A DNA stretch of 64,000 bases from DATGUP01 sp035301265 (GCA_035301265.1 DATGUP010000003.1:1-64000); one strand, 5' to 3'; shown: positions 32,092 to 41,300, counted from the stretch's first letter. The notes: generated from the letters alone by a model not told the origin. Program-made: numbers and translations.

Positions 32092-33921
32092 ATGGGGGAT
32101 AATAAAGGAGCTCGTCATTTAACACGGTTTCATTACACGGTCGATCAAGCCGTGGAAAAACCATTCAACTGGCAGCAAATGTGGCGCTTGTTAAAGTATT
32201 TAAAGCCTTATGCGACGACTTATTTACCCGGTTCGATCATTGCTATGCTCGTTTCTACGGGTGTTCGTTTGGCAGTGCCTATTCTTATCGGTAAAATGGC
32301 TATCGATATGGCCATTGCAAATAAAAACGTAACGATGCTCACATATATTGCTATTTTCATCGGATTTTTATATTTTTTAAGTTATATGGGCAATACGTTG
32401 CGTATTAAATGGGTTAATATTTTAGGTCAAAATGTTATTTATGATTTGCGCCAGCATTTATTTAGCCATGTTCAACGCCTGTCACACCGTTTTTTTGATT
32501 CGCGCTCGGCTGGTTCGATTCTCGTGCGAATAATGAACGATATTACATCGCTTCAGGAATTGTTTACAAACGGAATTATCAATCTATTGATGGATGTAGT
32601 CACGTTATCAGGTATCATCGTTATCATCGTAGCTTTAAGTCCGAAGTTGGCTTTGGCAGTGATGGTTGTCCTACCGATCATGTTTTATATATCAACAAAG
32701 CTGCGCCGCAATATTCGCCGCTCTTGGCAGCAAGTTCGTATCCAACAATCAAAATTAAATTCGCATTTAAATGAAAGTTTACAAGGCATGCGCATTACCC
32801 AATCTTTTTCCCAAGAAAAGGAAAATAGTGCGTACTTTGCGGGTGTGAATTCTGATAACTTTGAAGCATGGCGAACAGCTGTTCAAAAAAGTGCAAAATT
32901 TCGACCATTTGTTGAAATAAGCAATGCTATTGGCACGATTATTTTGATCACTTATGGTGCCCATTTGATCATTCTAGGGGAAAATAATGGAGGAATTGCT
33001 ATTGGGACGTTTGTAACATTTGCTTTTTTCCTCGGAATGTTTTGGGATCCGATCTCAAGACTCGGCCAAATGTATAATCAGTTGCTCATGGCGATGTCGG
33101 CGTCGGAGCGGATATTTGAATTTCTCGATGAACGGCCAAACGTTAAAGACAAAGAAGATGCTTATGCATTGACAGATATAACCGGTGAAATCGAATTTGA
33201 TCGGGTACAGTTTTCTTACGATGGCAAGCGTATAGCGCTCAATGATATCAGCCTTAAGATCAAGCCTGGAGAAACGGTGGCGCTTGTCGGACATACCGGA
33301 AGCGGAAAATCGACCATTGCCAATTTGATTGGTCGTTTTTACGATCCGACCAAAGGAACTGTAAAAATAGACGGTTATGATCTTCGAGATGTAACCTTGG
33401 ATAGCTTACGCCCACGCATTAGCATTGTTTTACAAGATACGTTTATCTTCTCGGGTACGATTATGGAAAACATCCGCTTCGGACGGCCAAGCGCAACAGA
33501 TGAAGAAGTAATCGCCGCCTCCAAAGTCGTTGGTGCTGATGAATTTATTCGGCGTATGGCCAATGGTTACCATACAGAAGTCGAAGAGCGGGGAAACATT
33601 CTTTCTGCAGGCGAGCGCCAGTTATTGTCGTTTGCAAGAGCATTGCTTGCTGATCCGCGTATTTTAATTCTTGATGAGGCAACAGCAAGCATTGATACCG
33701 AAACGGAGGTTAAAATCCAACGCGCATTGAACAAATTATTAAAAGGACGCACAGCCATCATCATTGCGCACCGTTTGTCAACCATTCGTGAAGCCGACAA
33801 TATTTACGTTTTAGAAAACGGTGAAGTATTGGAGCATGGCAATCACGATGAATTGATGCGCAAGCGCGGGGAATATTATGGTTTGATTCAATCACAGTTT
33901 GAGATGCTTGATGCGATATAG
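32092..33921 (+). CDS. yknV: ABC exporter half-transporter, catalytic subunit (YknV-like)
   Basis: A 609-residue half-transporter, partner of the preceding gene. It has an N-terminal cytosolic elbow, six helices and an ATPase domain with GHTGSGKST, LILDEATASID (with the true catalytic Glu) and IAHRLSTI. Its signature is deviant, LSAGERQLLSFARA. Normal Walker B here with a deviant signature, and the reverse in the partner, is the expected asymmetry of a heterodimer with one active site. Fits YknV. No obvious resistance or lipid clue to substrate. Confidence 0.88.
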   Translation: MGDNKGARHLTRFHYTVDQAVEKPFNWQQMWRLLKYLKPYATTYLPGSIIAMLVSTGVRLAVPILIGKMAIDMAIANKNVTMLTYIAIFIGFLYFLSYMGNTLRIKWVNILGQNVIYDLRQHLFSHVQRLSHRFFDSRSAGSILVRIMNDITSLQELFTNGIINLLMDVVTLSGIIVIIVALSPKLALAVMVVLPIMFYISTKLRRNIRRSWQQVRIQQSKLNSHLNESLQGMRITQSFSQEKENSAYFAGVNSDNFEAWRTAVQKSAKFRPFVEISNAIGTIILITYGAHLIILGENNGGIAIGTFVTFAFFLGMFWDPISRLGQMYNQLLMAMSASERIFEFLDERPNVKDKEDAYALTDITGEIEFDRVQFSYDGKRIALNDISLKIKPGETVALVGHTGSGKSTIANLIGRFYDPTKGTVKIDGYDLRDVTLDSLRPRISIVLQDTFIFSGTIMENIRFGRPSATDEEVIAASKVVGADEFIRRMANGYHTEVEERGNILSAGERQLLSFARALLADPRILILDEATASIDTETEVKIQRALNKLLKGRTAIIIAHRLSTIREADNIYVLENGEVLEHGNHDELMRKRGEYYGLIQSQFEMLDAI

Positions 33922-34017
33922 GGTGAAACAAGTGTTTACGAACTAGTCATTTTTTCAACCAGTGTCTTGATATATAATAAACGATGTACAGTCGACATAT
34001 ACGATGGAGGAGAAAAG

Positions 34018-34686
34018 ATGAAACGCGAATTTGCAGTGATTGGACTCGGCCGTTTTGGCGGGAGCATTTGTTACGAGCTAAGCAAAGAAGGTATGGAAGT
34101 ATTAGCCATTGATATTGACGAAGATAAAGTAAATGCATTCAAAAATATCGCTTCTCATGCAATTGTTGCCGATACAACAGATGAGGCATCGCTCAAAGAA
34201 ATCGGCATTAAAAATATCGATCACGTCATCGTCGCCATCGGAGATAATATACAGGCGAGCATTTTGACTACCGTTATACTGAGCGATTTAGGCGTAAAAA
34301 AAATTACAGTGAAAGCACAGAACGATTATCACGAAAAAATTTTAAACAAAATTGGCGCTGATCAAGTTGTACATCCGGAACGCGATATGGGCAAGCGGAT
34401 CGCCCACAATATCATTTCTAATAATATTCTGGATTATCTCGAATTGTCCGATGATCACAGTATCGTCGAAGTCAAAGCAGGGCGTAAAATGTTCGGCAAA
34501 TCATTGATGGATCTTGATATACGAGCGAAATACGGCTGCAATGTCGTCGCTATTAAGCAAGGAAACGCCATTAATGTATCGCCAACGGCAGAAGATACAC
34601 TTAAAGAACATGATGTATTGATTGTAATTGGAGCCGACCAAGATATCAGTCGGTTTGAAAAACATCTTGTTATTGAGGATCGTTGA
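34018..34686 (+). CDS. ktrC: Ktr potassium uptake regulatory subunit KtrC (RCK)
   Basis: A 222-residue cytosolic RCK protein. The N-domain has the nucleotide-binding Rossmann turn GLGRFGGSICYEL and an acidic strand end VLAIDIDEDKV; the C-domain (RCK_C, about residues 135-220) binds c-di-AMP in known homologues. It gates the KtrD channel encoded at 18.5 kb. ATG 34018 follows GGAGGAG; the longer frame to 33967 lacks a site. A TATAAT at 33973-33978 may be its -10. No c-di-AMP riboswitch fits in the short leader. Confidence 0.93.
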   Translation: MKREFAVIGLGRFGGSICYELSKEGMEVLAIDIDEDKVNAFKNIASHAIVADTTDEASLKEIGIKNIDHVIVAIGDNIQASILTTVILSDLGVKKITVKAQNDYHEKILNKIGADQVVHPERDMGKRIAHNIISNNILDYLELSDDHSIVEVKAGRKMFGKSLMDLDIRAKYGCNVVAIKQGNAINVSPTAEDTLKEHDVLIVIGADQDISRFEKHLVIEDR

Positions 34687-34716
34687 TCGAAACGTCTGGT
34701 CGTTACCCAAACTTTG

Positions 34717-34750
34717 AAAAAGCTGCCCCGCGTTCACGGGGCAGCTTTTT
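34717..34750. terminator. Bidirectional terminator between ktrC and rnjA
   Basis: AAAAAGCTGCCCCG / CGGGGCAGCTTTTT with a 6-base loop; A and T runs on the two sides serve both convergent genes. Confidence 0.92.
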
Positions 34751-34753
34751 CGC

Positions 34754-36421
34754 TTATACTTCCATAATGATCGGCAAAATCATCGGTCTGCGTTTTGTTT
34801 TATTATAAAGGAATGGTGCAATGGTATCGGTTATTTCATTTTTAATTTCTGACCATTGCGTCGTTTTTCGCTCCATGACCTTTTGTAGATGACGGGAAAC
34901 GAGTTTTTGTGCTTCTTTGATCAAGTCTTCAGACTCACGCATGTATACAAAACCGCGTGAAATAATGTCGGGGCCTGAGGCAATTTTAAACTCTTTCATG
35001 TTGATGCTGACAACAACGATGACAAGTCCTTCTTCGGATAGGATGCGTCGATCGCGCAAGACGATATTGCCGATATCGCCGATTCCGCTACCGTCTACAT
35101 AAACCGATCCGGATGGGATTTTACCGGCAATCGCCGCGTTGTTTTTGCCGAGTGCAAGCACATCCCCGTTATCCATCACATACGAATTGGCTTCATCAAT
35201 ACCACATGCTTTACCAAGCTTGACATGTTCTTTCAGCATGCGATATTCACCATGGATCGGCATAAAATATTTCGGTTTCATCAGGCGCAGCATCAACTTC
35301 TGTTCTTCCTGACTACCATGACCAGATGTGTGTATATCGCTCAGGCGCCCGTGAATGACCTCAGCCCCAGCACGGTATAGTTGGTTGATCGTCCGGCTGA
35401 CACTAATCGTGTTGCCGGGGATTGGAGAGGACGAAAAAACAACCGTGTCACCTGGAATAATCTGAATTTGTCGATGTGTACCATTGGCAATACGCGAAAG
35501 AGCTGCCATAGGCTCGCCTTGTGATCCCGTACAGAGTATCGTTACCTTATGGGCAGGGAGCCGATTGATTTGATTCGCATCTATAAATGTATCTTTCGGT
35601 GCCTGAATATAACCTAACTCTTGTCCAATGGTTATCGAAGAGTCCATACTGCGTCCGAATACAACGATTTTGCGACCATGTTTAACAGCGGCTTCTACAA
35701 CTTGTTGTAATCGGTAAATATTGGATGCAAATGTGGCAAATATAATTCGGCTGTCAACTCGACTGAATATATCGTCGATTGTGGCACCGACTTTACGCTC
35801 TGACATAGTAAAACCCGGGACTTCACTATTCGTACTATCCGAAAGTAAACATAAAACACCTTCTTTTCCAATTTCGGCCATTTTCGTTAAATTGGCTGGT
35901 TCGCCTACAGGGGTGAAATCGAATTTAAAATCCCCTGTATGAACGATGTTTCCTGGTGGTGTTTTTACAACAATACCGTAGGAATCCGGAATACTGTGGG
36001 TTGTCCGAAAAAACGAGACGGATGTCTTTCGGAATTTAATGACATCGTCTTCTTGAATTGTATGCAATTTAGCGTTTCTTAATAAGCCATGTTCTTCTAG
36101 TTTATTTTTAATCAATCCGATCGCAAGTCTTCCAGCATATATAGGCACGTTGATCTCGCGCAAAAGGTAAGGGATGCCACCGATGTGATCTTCGTGACCA
36201 TGGGTGATGAACAATCCCTTAACTTTATTTTGGTTTTGCACAAGGTAGGTGTAATCGGGGATGACATAATCGATGCCAAGCAGTTCGTCTTCGGGAAATT
36301 TAATGCCTGCATCGATTAAAATAATCTCATCTTGGAATTGGACGCCATAAGTGTTTTTGCCGATTTCACCTAAACCTCCAAGTGCAAAAACAGCGGTCTG
36401 GTCATTTTTAACAAACTTCAT
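34754..36421 (-). CDS. rnjA: Ribonuclease J1
   Basis: A 555-residue 5'-3' exo/endoribonuclease central to mRNA decay and rRNA maturation. The metallo-beta-lactamase motifs are present: FITHGHEDHIGG, HTGDFKFD and GRSMDSS. The beta-CASP segment and the C-terminal domain starting near residue 450 are complete. It starts 3 bases after the rpoY stop, forming the usual rpoY-rnjA operon. Confidence 0.95.
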   Translation of the reverse strand: MKFVKNDQTAVFALGGLGEIGKNTYGVQFQDEIILIDAGIKFPEDELLGIDYVIPDYTYLVQNQNKVKGLFITHGHEDHIGGIPYLLREINVPIYAGRLAIGLIKNKLEEHGLLRNAKLHTIQEDDVIKFRKTSVSFFRTTHSIPDSYGIVVKTPPGNIVHTGDFKFDFTPVGEPANLTKMAEIGKEGVLCLLSDSTNSEVPGFTMSERKVGATIDDIFSRVDSRIIFATFASNIYRLQQVVEAAVKHGRKIVVFGRSMDSSITIGQELGYIQAPKDTFIDANQINRLPAHKVTILCTGSQGEPMAALSRIANGTHRQIQIIPGDTVVFSSSPIPGNTISVSRTINQLYRAGAEVIHGRLSDIHTSGHGSQEEQKLMLRLMKPKYFMPIHGEYRMLKEHVKLGKACGIDEANSYVMDNGDVLALGKNNAAIAGKIPSGSVYVDGSGIGDIGNIVLRDRRILSEEGLVIVVVSINMKEFKIASGPDIISRGFVYMRESEDLIKEAQKLVSRHLQKVMERKTTQWSEIKNEITDTIAPFLYNKTKRRPMILPIIMEV

Positions 36422-36424
36422 TTG

Positions 36425-36634
36425 TTATACGGTCTCCAACGTGAAATCTTCGGATTGTTTTTCGTAGGCTAAATGCGTTGGATCCAAAGGCTGGATAAAT
36501 TCAATATTGTAATTGCGATCGTCCAGTTTTTGGCGGACATCTCTTTCTGATTCCGCCTCAATATAAAGGCTTTTCGTTCGTTCACGTACAGGTATTTCTT
36601 CAGAGTGCTCCTGGTATAACACTTTATATATCAT
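36425..36634 (-). CDS. rpoY: RNA polymerase epsilon subunit RpoY (YkzG)
   Basis: A 69-residue subunit of RNA polymerase found in Firmicutes (DUF1447). The sequence MIYKVLYQEHSEEIPVRERT and YIEAESERDVRQKL are typical. ATG 36634 has AGGAGAGAT upstream; the longer frame to 36691 lacks a site. Operon with rnjA. Confidence 0.92.
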   Translation of the reverse strand: MIYKVLYQEHSEEIPVRERTKSLYIEAESERDVRQKLDDRNYNIEFIQPLDPTHLAYEKQSEDFTLETV

Positions 36635-36844
36635 AGTATCTCTCCTATCATTTATTTGCGTATTAAATTGAATATAATGTTTTCTATACACGTTGATAGA
36701 CTAACAGTATAAGCAACCGTATCTTTCGCACTTACGAAGCCGCTTTTTTGCAGGTTGTTATAATGTCAGTCGTTTATCAACATGTATATCAAAAATGGAT
36801 TCCGTGCAGTATCTCGGGTTTTGCTATTTATAGATGCGATTGGT

Positions 36845-36940
36845 TTAGTGGCAGTCACTTTCACAAGTTGTTGGTACACGTTCGTTTCCCAAAAAATCTT
36901 TCAAACGTTTTTTTAGCTTTTCTTTTAGGCGTTTCAACAT
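36845..36940 (-). CDS. Small cationic amphipathic peptide with Cys-rich tail, 31 residues
   Basis: A short frame with a good site (AAAGGGGATG, 8-9 bases before ATG 36940) encodes MLKRLKEKLKKRLKDFLGNE followed by RVPTTCESDCH and a TAA. The first 20 residues form a strongly basic amphipathic helix; the tail has a Cys-x3-Cys-His. I know no family for it. It could be a membrane-associated small protein, a secreted signal or an antimicrobial-like peptide. It lies alone on the minus strand between defB and rpoY. The rest of 36635-37164 holds no other feature I can support. Confidence 0.4.
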   Translation of the reverse strand: MLKRLKEKLKKRLKDFLGNERVPTTCESDCH

Positions 36941-37164
36941 GAAACCGACATCCCCTTTCAACAAATTAAGAAAAGCATAAAAACATTTCACCGATCCAAT
37001 CCCTCATACCATTAGTATAATATGATTTAGGATTTTTTGAAATGAAAAAGTATACGGATGTACAAAGAACGTCTAATCTTAGGTTTAACAATGGTTTCGT
37101 CCCGTCGTTTCGTACCTTTATTTTTCGCCGTCTATTTAAAGTTATGCATATTTATAATATATGT

Positions 37165-37191
37165 AAAAAAGCAGCTTGGCGCTGCTTTTTT
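37165..37191. terminator. Terminator of defB
   Basis: AAAAAAGCAGC / GCTGCTTTTTT with a 5-base loop, eight bases after the defB stop on the minus strand; T runs on both strands. Confidence 0.9.
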
Positions 37192-37198
37192 GAAATGT

Positions 37199-37750
37199 TT
37201 AATCAATGGCATAGGCATTTTCAGGGATATAGAAAGGATTGTCCTCATTGATGTGATCATAAAACATAATGCCATTTAAATGATCGATTTCATGTTGGAC
37301 AACAATGGCCGCATAGCCTCGCAGTCTAAGTTTTAAAGAGTTGCCATCCGCATCGAATGCTTTTACAGTTGTACGTGCGTGGCGTACGACGTAACCTTCA
37401 ACATCCCGGTCGACCGATAGGCATCCTTCGCCACCCGCTAAATATGCTTTTTCAACCGAATGACTGACGATTTTTGGGTTGAAAAGTTTATAACTATAGC
37501 GCCTCCCTTTAGGGTCGTCAAAATGGACAGCAATGATTCGTTTGTCAATACCAAGCTGCGGGGCAGCAAGACCAACACCAGCCCTTAGATTGTATTTTTC
37601 CGCTATTTTTTCGTCTTGACTGTTTTTCAAAAATTCAAGCATGGATGTTGCCAGTTTTTTATCATCTTCTGAAGGCGGAATACCCACTTCTTTAGCTACG
37701 TTCCGCAAAGCGGGGTGACCTTCACGCTTTATATCTTTCATCGTTATCAT
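37199..37750 (-). CDS. defB: Peptide deformylase
   Basis: A 183-residue iron/zinc hydrolase that removes the N-formyl group from nascent proteins. The three motifs are intact: GVGLAAPQLG, GEGCLS and QHEIDHLNG. The insert between motifs 1 and 2 marks the type II deformylases of Gram-positives. ATG 37750 follows AAGGAGTGG; the frame opens at 37774. Position next to ykyA and pdhA matches B. subtilis defB. Confidence 0.95.
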   Translation of the reverse strand: MITMKDIKREGHPALRNVAKEVGIPPSEDDKKLATSMLEFLKNSQDEKIAEKYNLRAGVGLAAPQLGIDKRIIAVHFDDPKGRRYSYKLFNPKIVSHSVEKAYLAGGEGCLSVDRDVEGYVVRHARTTVKAFDADGNSLKLRLRGYAAIVVQHEIDHLNGIMFYDHINEDNPFYIPENAYAID

Positions 37751-37954
37751 GAATCGCCACTCCTTGTTTGTCACTATTGTTAATGACTATAGCACGTTGA
37801 TGAAAATCTTCATTTACGGTAATATTTTAACATAATTTCTTAATGAGATGACGGGTTAATGCATAAATCTTAAAGGTGATCGGATACATATTGCAAACGT
37901 TTGGCTTGACTTATGATCCATTGTTTGCAAGTAATGTATGAAGGGGGAATAGAC

Positions 37955-38611
37955 ATGAATTTAAGAAGCTGCTCAATGATTGTAATAAGCAGTGTGCTAC
38001 TTTTAACGGCTTGTAACAGTGCATCGACGATTGAAAAAATGTATGATCATCTTGAAAAAGCTGCGACATTAGAAGAAGCTTTCGTCGAACAGCAAGATGC
38101 CATTGTTGAGCTTGAGGAAAAAGAACAGGAGCTGTACAATGAGATTATTGATTCAGAGACAGATGAAAAGGATAAAATCAATGAATTAGCTGAAGAAGCG
38201 ATCGGGGTTATACAAGAACGTTCGGAAAAAATGGATCTAGAAAAAGAAAGTATTGAGGCTTCAAAAGAAGAATTCAAAAAAGTGGAAGATTTGATCAAAG
38301 ACATTGAAAATGAAAATGTGAAAGCAAAAGCTGACGATATGTTTGCGACGATGCTTGATCGCTATGAAGCTTATGATGACTTATATAGCGCTTATACAAC
38401 ATCATTGACATTAGAAGAAGAATTTTACAAAATGCTACAAGAAGAGCCCGGCCAGGAGGAATTAGACGAGCACATTGCTGAAATAAATACAAGCTACGAA
38501 GAAGTCATGGATACCAATGATGAATTCAATGAGTTAACCTCTTCGTATAACGAACTAAAAAAGGAATTTTATGACTTGGCGGAAATGGATGTACAATATG
38601 ACGAAGAGTAA
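37955..38611 (+). CDS. ykyA: YkyA family putative cell-wall-binding lipoprotein
   Basis: A 218-residue predicted lipoprotein: signal with lipobox LLTAC near residue 20, then a long acidic coiled-coil body rich in Glu and Lys (for example EELDEHIAEINTSYEEV). This matches the YkyA family (putative cell-wall binding lipoprotein), located between defB and pdhA in B. subtilis. ATG 37955 follows GAAGGGGG. Confidence 0.82.
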   Translation: MNLRSCSMIVISSVLLLTACNSASTIEKMYDHLEKAATLEEAFVEQQDAIVELEEKEQELYNEIIDSETDEKDKINELAEEAIGVIQERSEKMDLEKESIEASKEEFKKVEDLIKDIENENVKAKADDMFATMLDRYEAYDDLYSAYTTSLTLEEEFYKMLQEEPGQEELDEHIAEINTSYEEVMDTNDEFNELTSSYNELKKEFYDLAEMDVQYDEE

Positions 38612-38670
38612 GAGGGGCGCCTATCCTATGCGCTATGCATAGGTCAAAATCGGCCTGACTCTCAATGATG

Positions 38671-38872
38671 CAAAAGAGGCTGAGACCTAGCAAATGAATA
38701 ACGGTGTTTAGCTGTAAAAAGCTAGACACCGTTTCTTTTATGAGTGATGTTGACTTTCATTCAGACATTTGCTTTCCGCTCTTATTATGGAGAAAAATGG
38801 ACTGAATTCGTTCTTCCACTAAAACAGTCCGCTTTCACTTATTTCAAACTCGTTTTGTCCCAGACTTTTTAA
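38671..38872. repeat. Intergenic element of about 200 bp with imperfect terminal inverted repeats
   Basis: The left end AAAAGAGGCTGAGAC and the right end GTCCCAGACTTTTT are imperfect inverted repeats (about 8 of 10 core positions). Between them are a 14-bp hairpin and AT-rich non-coding sequence. The ends resemble the 'GAGGCTGGGAC' boxes that recur between genes in many Bacillales, so it may be a dispersed non-coding repeat. No other copy is seen in this window. Confidence 0.4.
38700..38739 (+). terminator. Terminator of ykyA region
   Basis: AACGGTGTTTAGCT (38700-38713) / AGCTAGACACCGTT (38720-38733) with a 6-base loop and a TTTCTTTT tail. It lies inside the putative repeat element. Confidence 0.75.
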
Positions 38873-38959
38873 TTTTACTTTTGATTCCTTTCGTTGTATT
38901 AATAAAAATAGTACAGATTAAAAAATGGGACTATAACAGTTCATTGAAAAAGGAGGAAC

Positions 38960-38995
38960 ATGACCGAGAAAACGTTTGCAAAAAATTTGCTTTAG
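38960..38995 (+). other. 11-codon leader-like ORF upstream of the pdh promoter
   Basis: AAAAGGAGG followed by ATG 38960 encodes MTEKTFAKNLL and stops at 38995. It precedes the pdhA promoter by 13 bases, so it is not in the main pdh mRNA. It may be the start of a decayed gene or a translated leader of an upstream transcript. Very uncertain. Confidence 0.25.
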
Positions 38996-39008
38996 GTAAA
39001 CAAACTGA

Positions 39009-39037
39009 TTGACCCTAAGTTTATTTTACGCTAGAAT
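39009..39037 (+). promoter_or_regulatory. Sigma-A promoter of pdhABCD
   Basis: TTGACC (39009-39014), an exact 17-base spacer and TAGAAT (39032-39037). The start point near 39044 gives a 5' leader of about 170 bases before pdhA. I see no terminator-like structure in that leader. Confidence 0.75.
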
Positions 39038-39212
39038 ACAAGTGTAACATAAATTGTACCAATAATTTTGCGCTCATTAATGAAACAGATGAGATGGAAA
39101 GGTTTCGGCTGCTAACAATATGAGAATAAGAGCAAATGAGGTACAGATTTTTTCTCATTTTGGGAAGGATAGAAAAGACAATACATGTGAAGAAAGGAAG
39201 AGGTGAACGAGT

Positions 39213-40295
39213 TTGAAACACGTACTCGATAGTGTTGAAAGCAAGTTCGAAATGTTCCAGATTCTGGATGAAGATGGAAAAGTCGTCAATGATAAAGATA
39301 TGCCCGACTTGTCAGATGAGGATTTAAAAGAGCTGATGAAGCGCATGGTTTACACACGCATATTAGATCAGCGTTCGATTGCTTTGAACCGCCAGGGACG
39401 TCTCGGCTTTTACGCACCGACAGCTGGTCAGGAAGCTTCGCAATTAGGCAGTCAGTTTGCTCTGGAAAAGGAGGATTTCCTGCTTCCAGCATATCGCGAC
39501 GTTCCTCAGCTCATTTGGCAAGGTCTTCCACTTTATAAGGCATTTCTATTTTCCAAAGGTCACTTCCATGGTAACCAGATGCCTGAAGAAATGAATGCAC
39601 TCAGCCCACAGATTATTATCGGAGCCCAATACGTTCAAGCAGCCGGAGTAGCATTAGGGTTGAAAAAACGAGGTAAAAAGGCTGTTGCTGTAACGTATAC
39701 CGGTGATGGTGGAACGTCACAAGGTGATTTTTATGAAGGAATCAACTTCGCAGGTGCATACAATGTTCCAGCCATCTTCTTTGTGCAAAACAACCATTTT
39801 GCTATCTCCGTTCCAGTAGAACTCCAAACAGCAGCCAAAACGCTTGCCCAAAAATCAGTAGCTGCAGGAATTGAAGGTATTCAAGTAGACGGTATGGATC
39901 CTTTAGCAGTCTATGCTGTCACAAAACATGCGCGTGAGCGGGCTATCAATGGAGAAGGCCCTATGTTGATCGAAACTATTACTTATCGTTATGGACCACA
40001 TACAATGGCTGGTGACGACCCGACACGTTATCGTACTGAAGACTTGGATAATGAATGGGAAAAGAAAGATCCAATCGTTCGCTTCCGCAAATTCTTAGAA
40101 GAAAAAAATCTATGGTCGGAAGAAGAAGAAAACAAAGTCATTGAACAAGCTAAAGAAGACATCAAAGAAGCGATCAAAAAAGCGGACGGTTATCCGAAAC
40201 AGAAAGTAACGGATCTTATTTCCATTACACATGATGAACTTCCACCGAATCTTAAAGAACAAATGGAAGAATATAAAGCAAAGGAGTCGAAGTAG
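39213..40295 (+). CDS. pdhA: Pyruvate dehydrogenase E1 alpha
   Basis: A 360-residue thiamine diphosphate enzyme subunit. It has the ThDP/Mg motif in YTGDGGTSQGDFYEGINFAG (GDG...N) and the phosphorylation-loop-like YGPHTMAGDDPTRYR. It decarboxylates pyruvate with PdhB. The start is TTG 39213 preceded by GGAAGAGGTG. First gene of the four-gene operon; the intergenic gap to pdhB is 3 bases. Confidence 0.95.
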   Translation: MKHVLDSVESKFEMFQILDEDGKVVNDKDMPDLSDEDLKELMKRMVYTRILDQRSIALNRQGRLGFYAPTAGQEASQLGSQFALEKEDFLLPAYRDVPQLIWQGLPLYKAFLFSKGHFHGNQMPEEMNALSPQIIIGAQYVQAAGVALGLKKRGKKAVAVTYTGDGGTSQGDFYEGINFAGAYNVPAIFFVQNNHFAISVPVELQTAAKTLAQKSVAAGIEGIQVDGMDPLAVYAVTKHARERAINGEGPMLIETITYRYGPHTMAGDDPTRYRTEDLDNEWEKKDPIVRFRKFLEEKNLWSEEEENKVIEQAKEDIKEAIKKADGYPKQKVTDLISITHDELPPNLKEQMEEYKAKESK

Positions 40296-40298
40296 ATT

Positions 40299-41276
40299 AT
40301 GGCACAAAAAACGATGATACAAGCCATCACTGATGCGATGTACAGTGAGCTGAAAAGAGATGAAAATGTGCTCATTTTTGGGGAAGACGTCGGCCAAAAT
40401 GGTGGTGTATTCCGTGCAACGGATGGTTTGCAAAAGGAATTTGGTGAAGAGCGCGTCTTCGATACACCGCTCGCTGAATCGGGTATCAATGGACTAGCAG
40501 TCGGTCTTGCTCTGCAAGGGTTCCGCCCAGTGCCTGAAATTCAATTCTTCGGCTTTGTCTATGAAACGATGGATGAAATCAGTGGACAAATGGCTCGTCT
40601 GCGTTTCCGTTCGGGTGGTACAGAAAGCATGCCGATTACGATACGTTCACCGTTCGGCGGAGGTGTACACACACCTGAACTGCACGCGGATTCGCTTGAA
40701 GGTTTAATGGCTCAGCAACCCGGGCTTCGCGTTGTGATTCCATCGACACCATATGATGCGAAGGGATTGCTTATCTCGTCCATACGGAGCAATGATCCGG
40801 TTGTATTTTTAGAGCATATGAAGCTTTATCGTTCATTCCGCGAAGAAGTGCCTGATGAAGCATATACCATCGATCTCGATAAAGCAGACATCAAACGCGA
40901 AGGAAAAGACGTCACACTTGTTGCATACGGAGCCATGGTTCATGCCGCTTTGAAAGCAGCAGAGGAACTCGAAAAAGATGGCATTGATGCTGAAGTGATC
41001 GATCTTCGTACCGTATCGCCTATTGATGTTGATACCATTATCGAATCGGTTAAGAAAACTAATCGCGCAGTCGTTATTCAAGAGGCTCAGCGTCAGGCGG
41101 GTGTAGCGGCCAATGTTGTTGCTGAAATCCAAGAACGGGCTATTCTGCATTTAGAAGCTCCCGTATTGCGCGTTGCCGCACCGGATACGGTTTATCCGTT
41201 CTCTGATGCAGAAGAAGTTTGGCTGCCGAATTATGAAGACATCGTAGAAAAAGTCAACAACGTAATCAACTTTTAA
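40299..41276 (+). CDS. pdhB: Pyruvate dehydrogenase E1 beta
   Basis: A 325-residue subunit with LIFGEDVGQNGGVFRAT and DTPLAESGINGLAVGLA near the N-terminus and the C-terminal transketolase domain (VIQEAQRQAGVAANVVAEI). AAAGGAG lies just before the ATG, inside the end of pdhA. Confidence 0.95.
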   Translation: MAQKTMIQAITDAMYSELKRDENVLIFGEDVGQNGGVFRATDGLQKEFGEERVFDTPLAESGINGLAVGLALQGFRPVPEIQFFGFVYETMDEISGQMARLRFRSGGTESMPITIRSPFGGGVHTPELHADSLEGLMAQQPGLRVVIPSTPYDAKGLLISSIRSNDPVVFLEHMKLYRSFREEVPDEAYTIDLDKADIKREGKDVTLVAYGAMVHAALKAAEELEKDGIDAEVIDLRTVSPIDVDTIIESVKKTNRAVVIQEAQRQAGVAANVVAEIQERAILHLEAPVLRVAAPDTVYPFSDAEEVWLPNYEDIVEKVNNVINF

Positions 41277-41300
41277 AAATGGAGACGGGAGGTAAGTTTT

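Noticed and set aside
34018..34018. c-di-AMP (ydaO-type) riboswitch before ktrC
   Set aside because: The gap from yknV to ktrC is under 100 bases and lacks the conserved structure.
36748..36942. Plus-strand 64-codon ORF between rpoY and defB
   Set aside because: No ribosome binding site and odd composition; the opposite strand carries a better small ORF.
38960..38985. CcpA cre site overlapping the short ORF before pdhA
   Set aside because: AGAAAACGTTTGCA departs from the cre consensus at two fixed positions and lies 25 or more bases upstream of the -35; too weak to claim.
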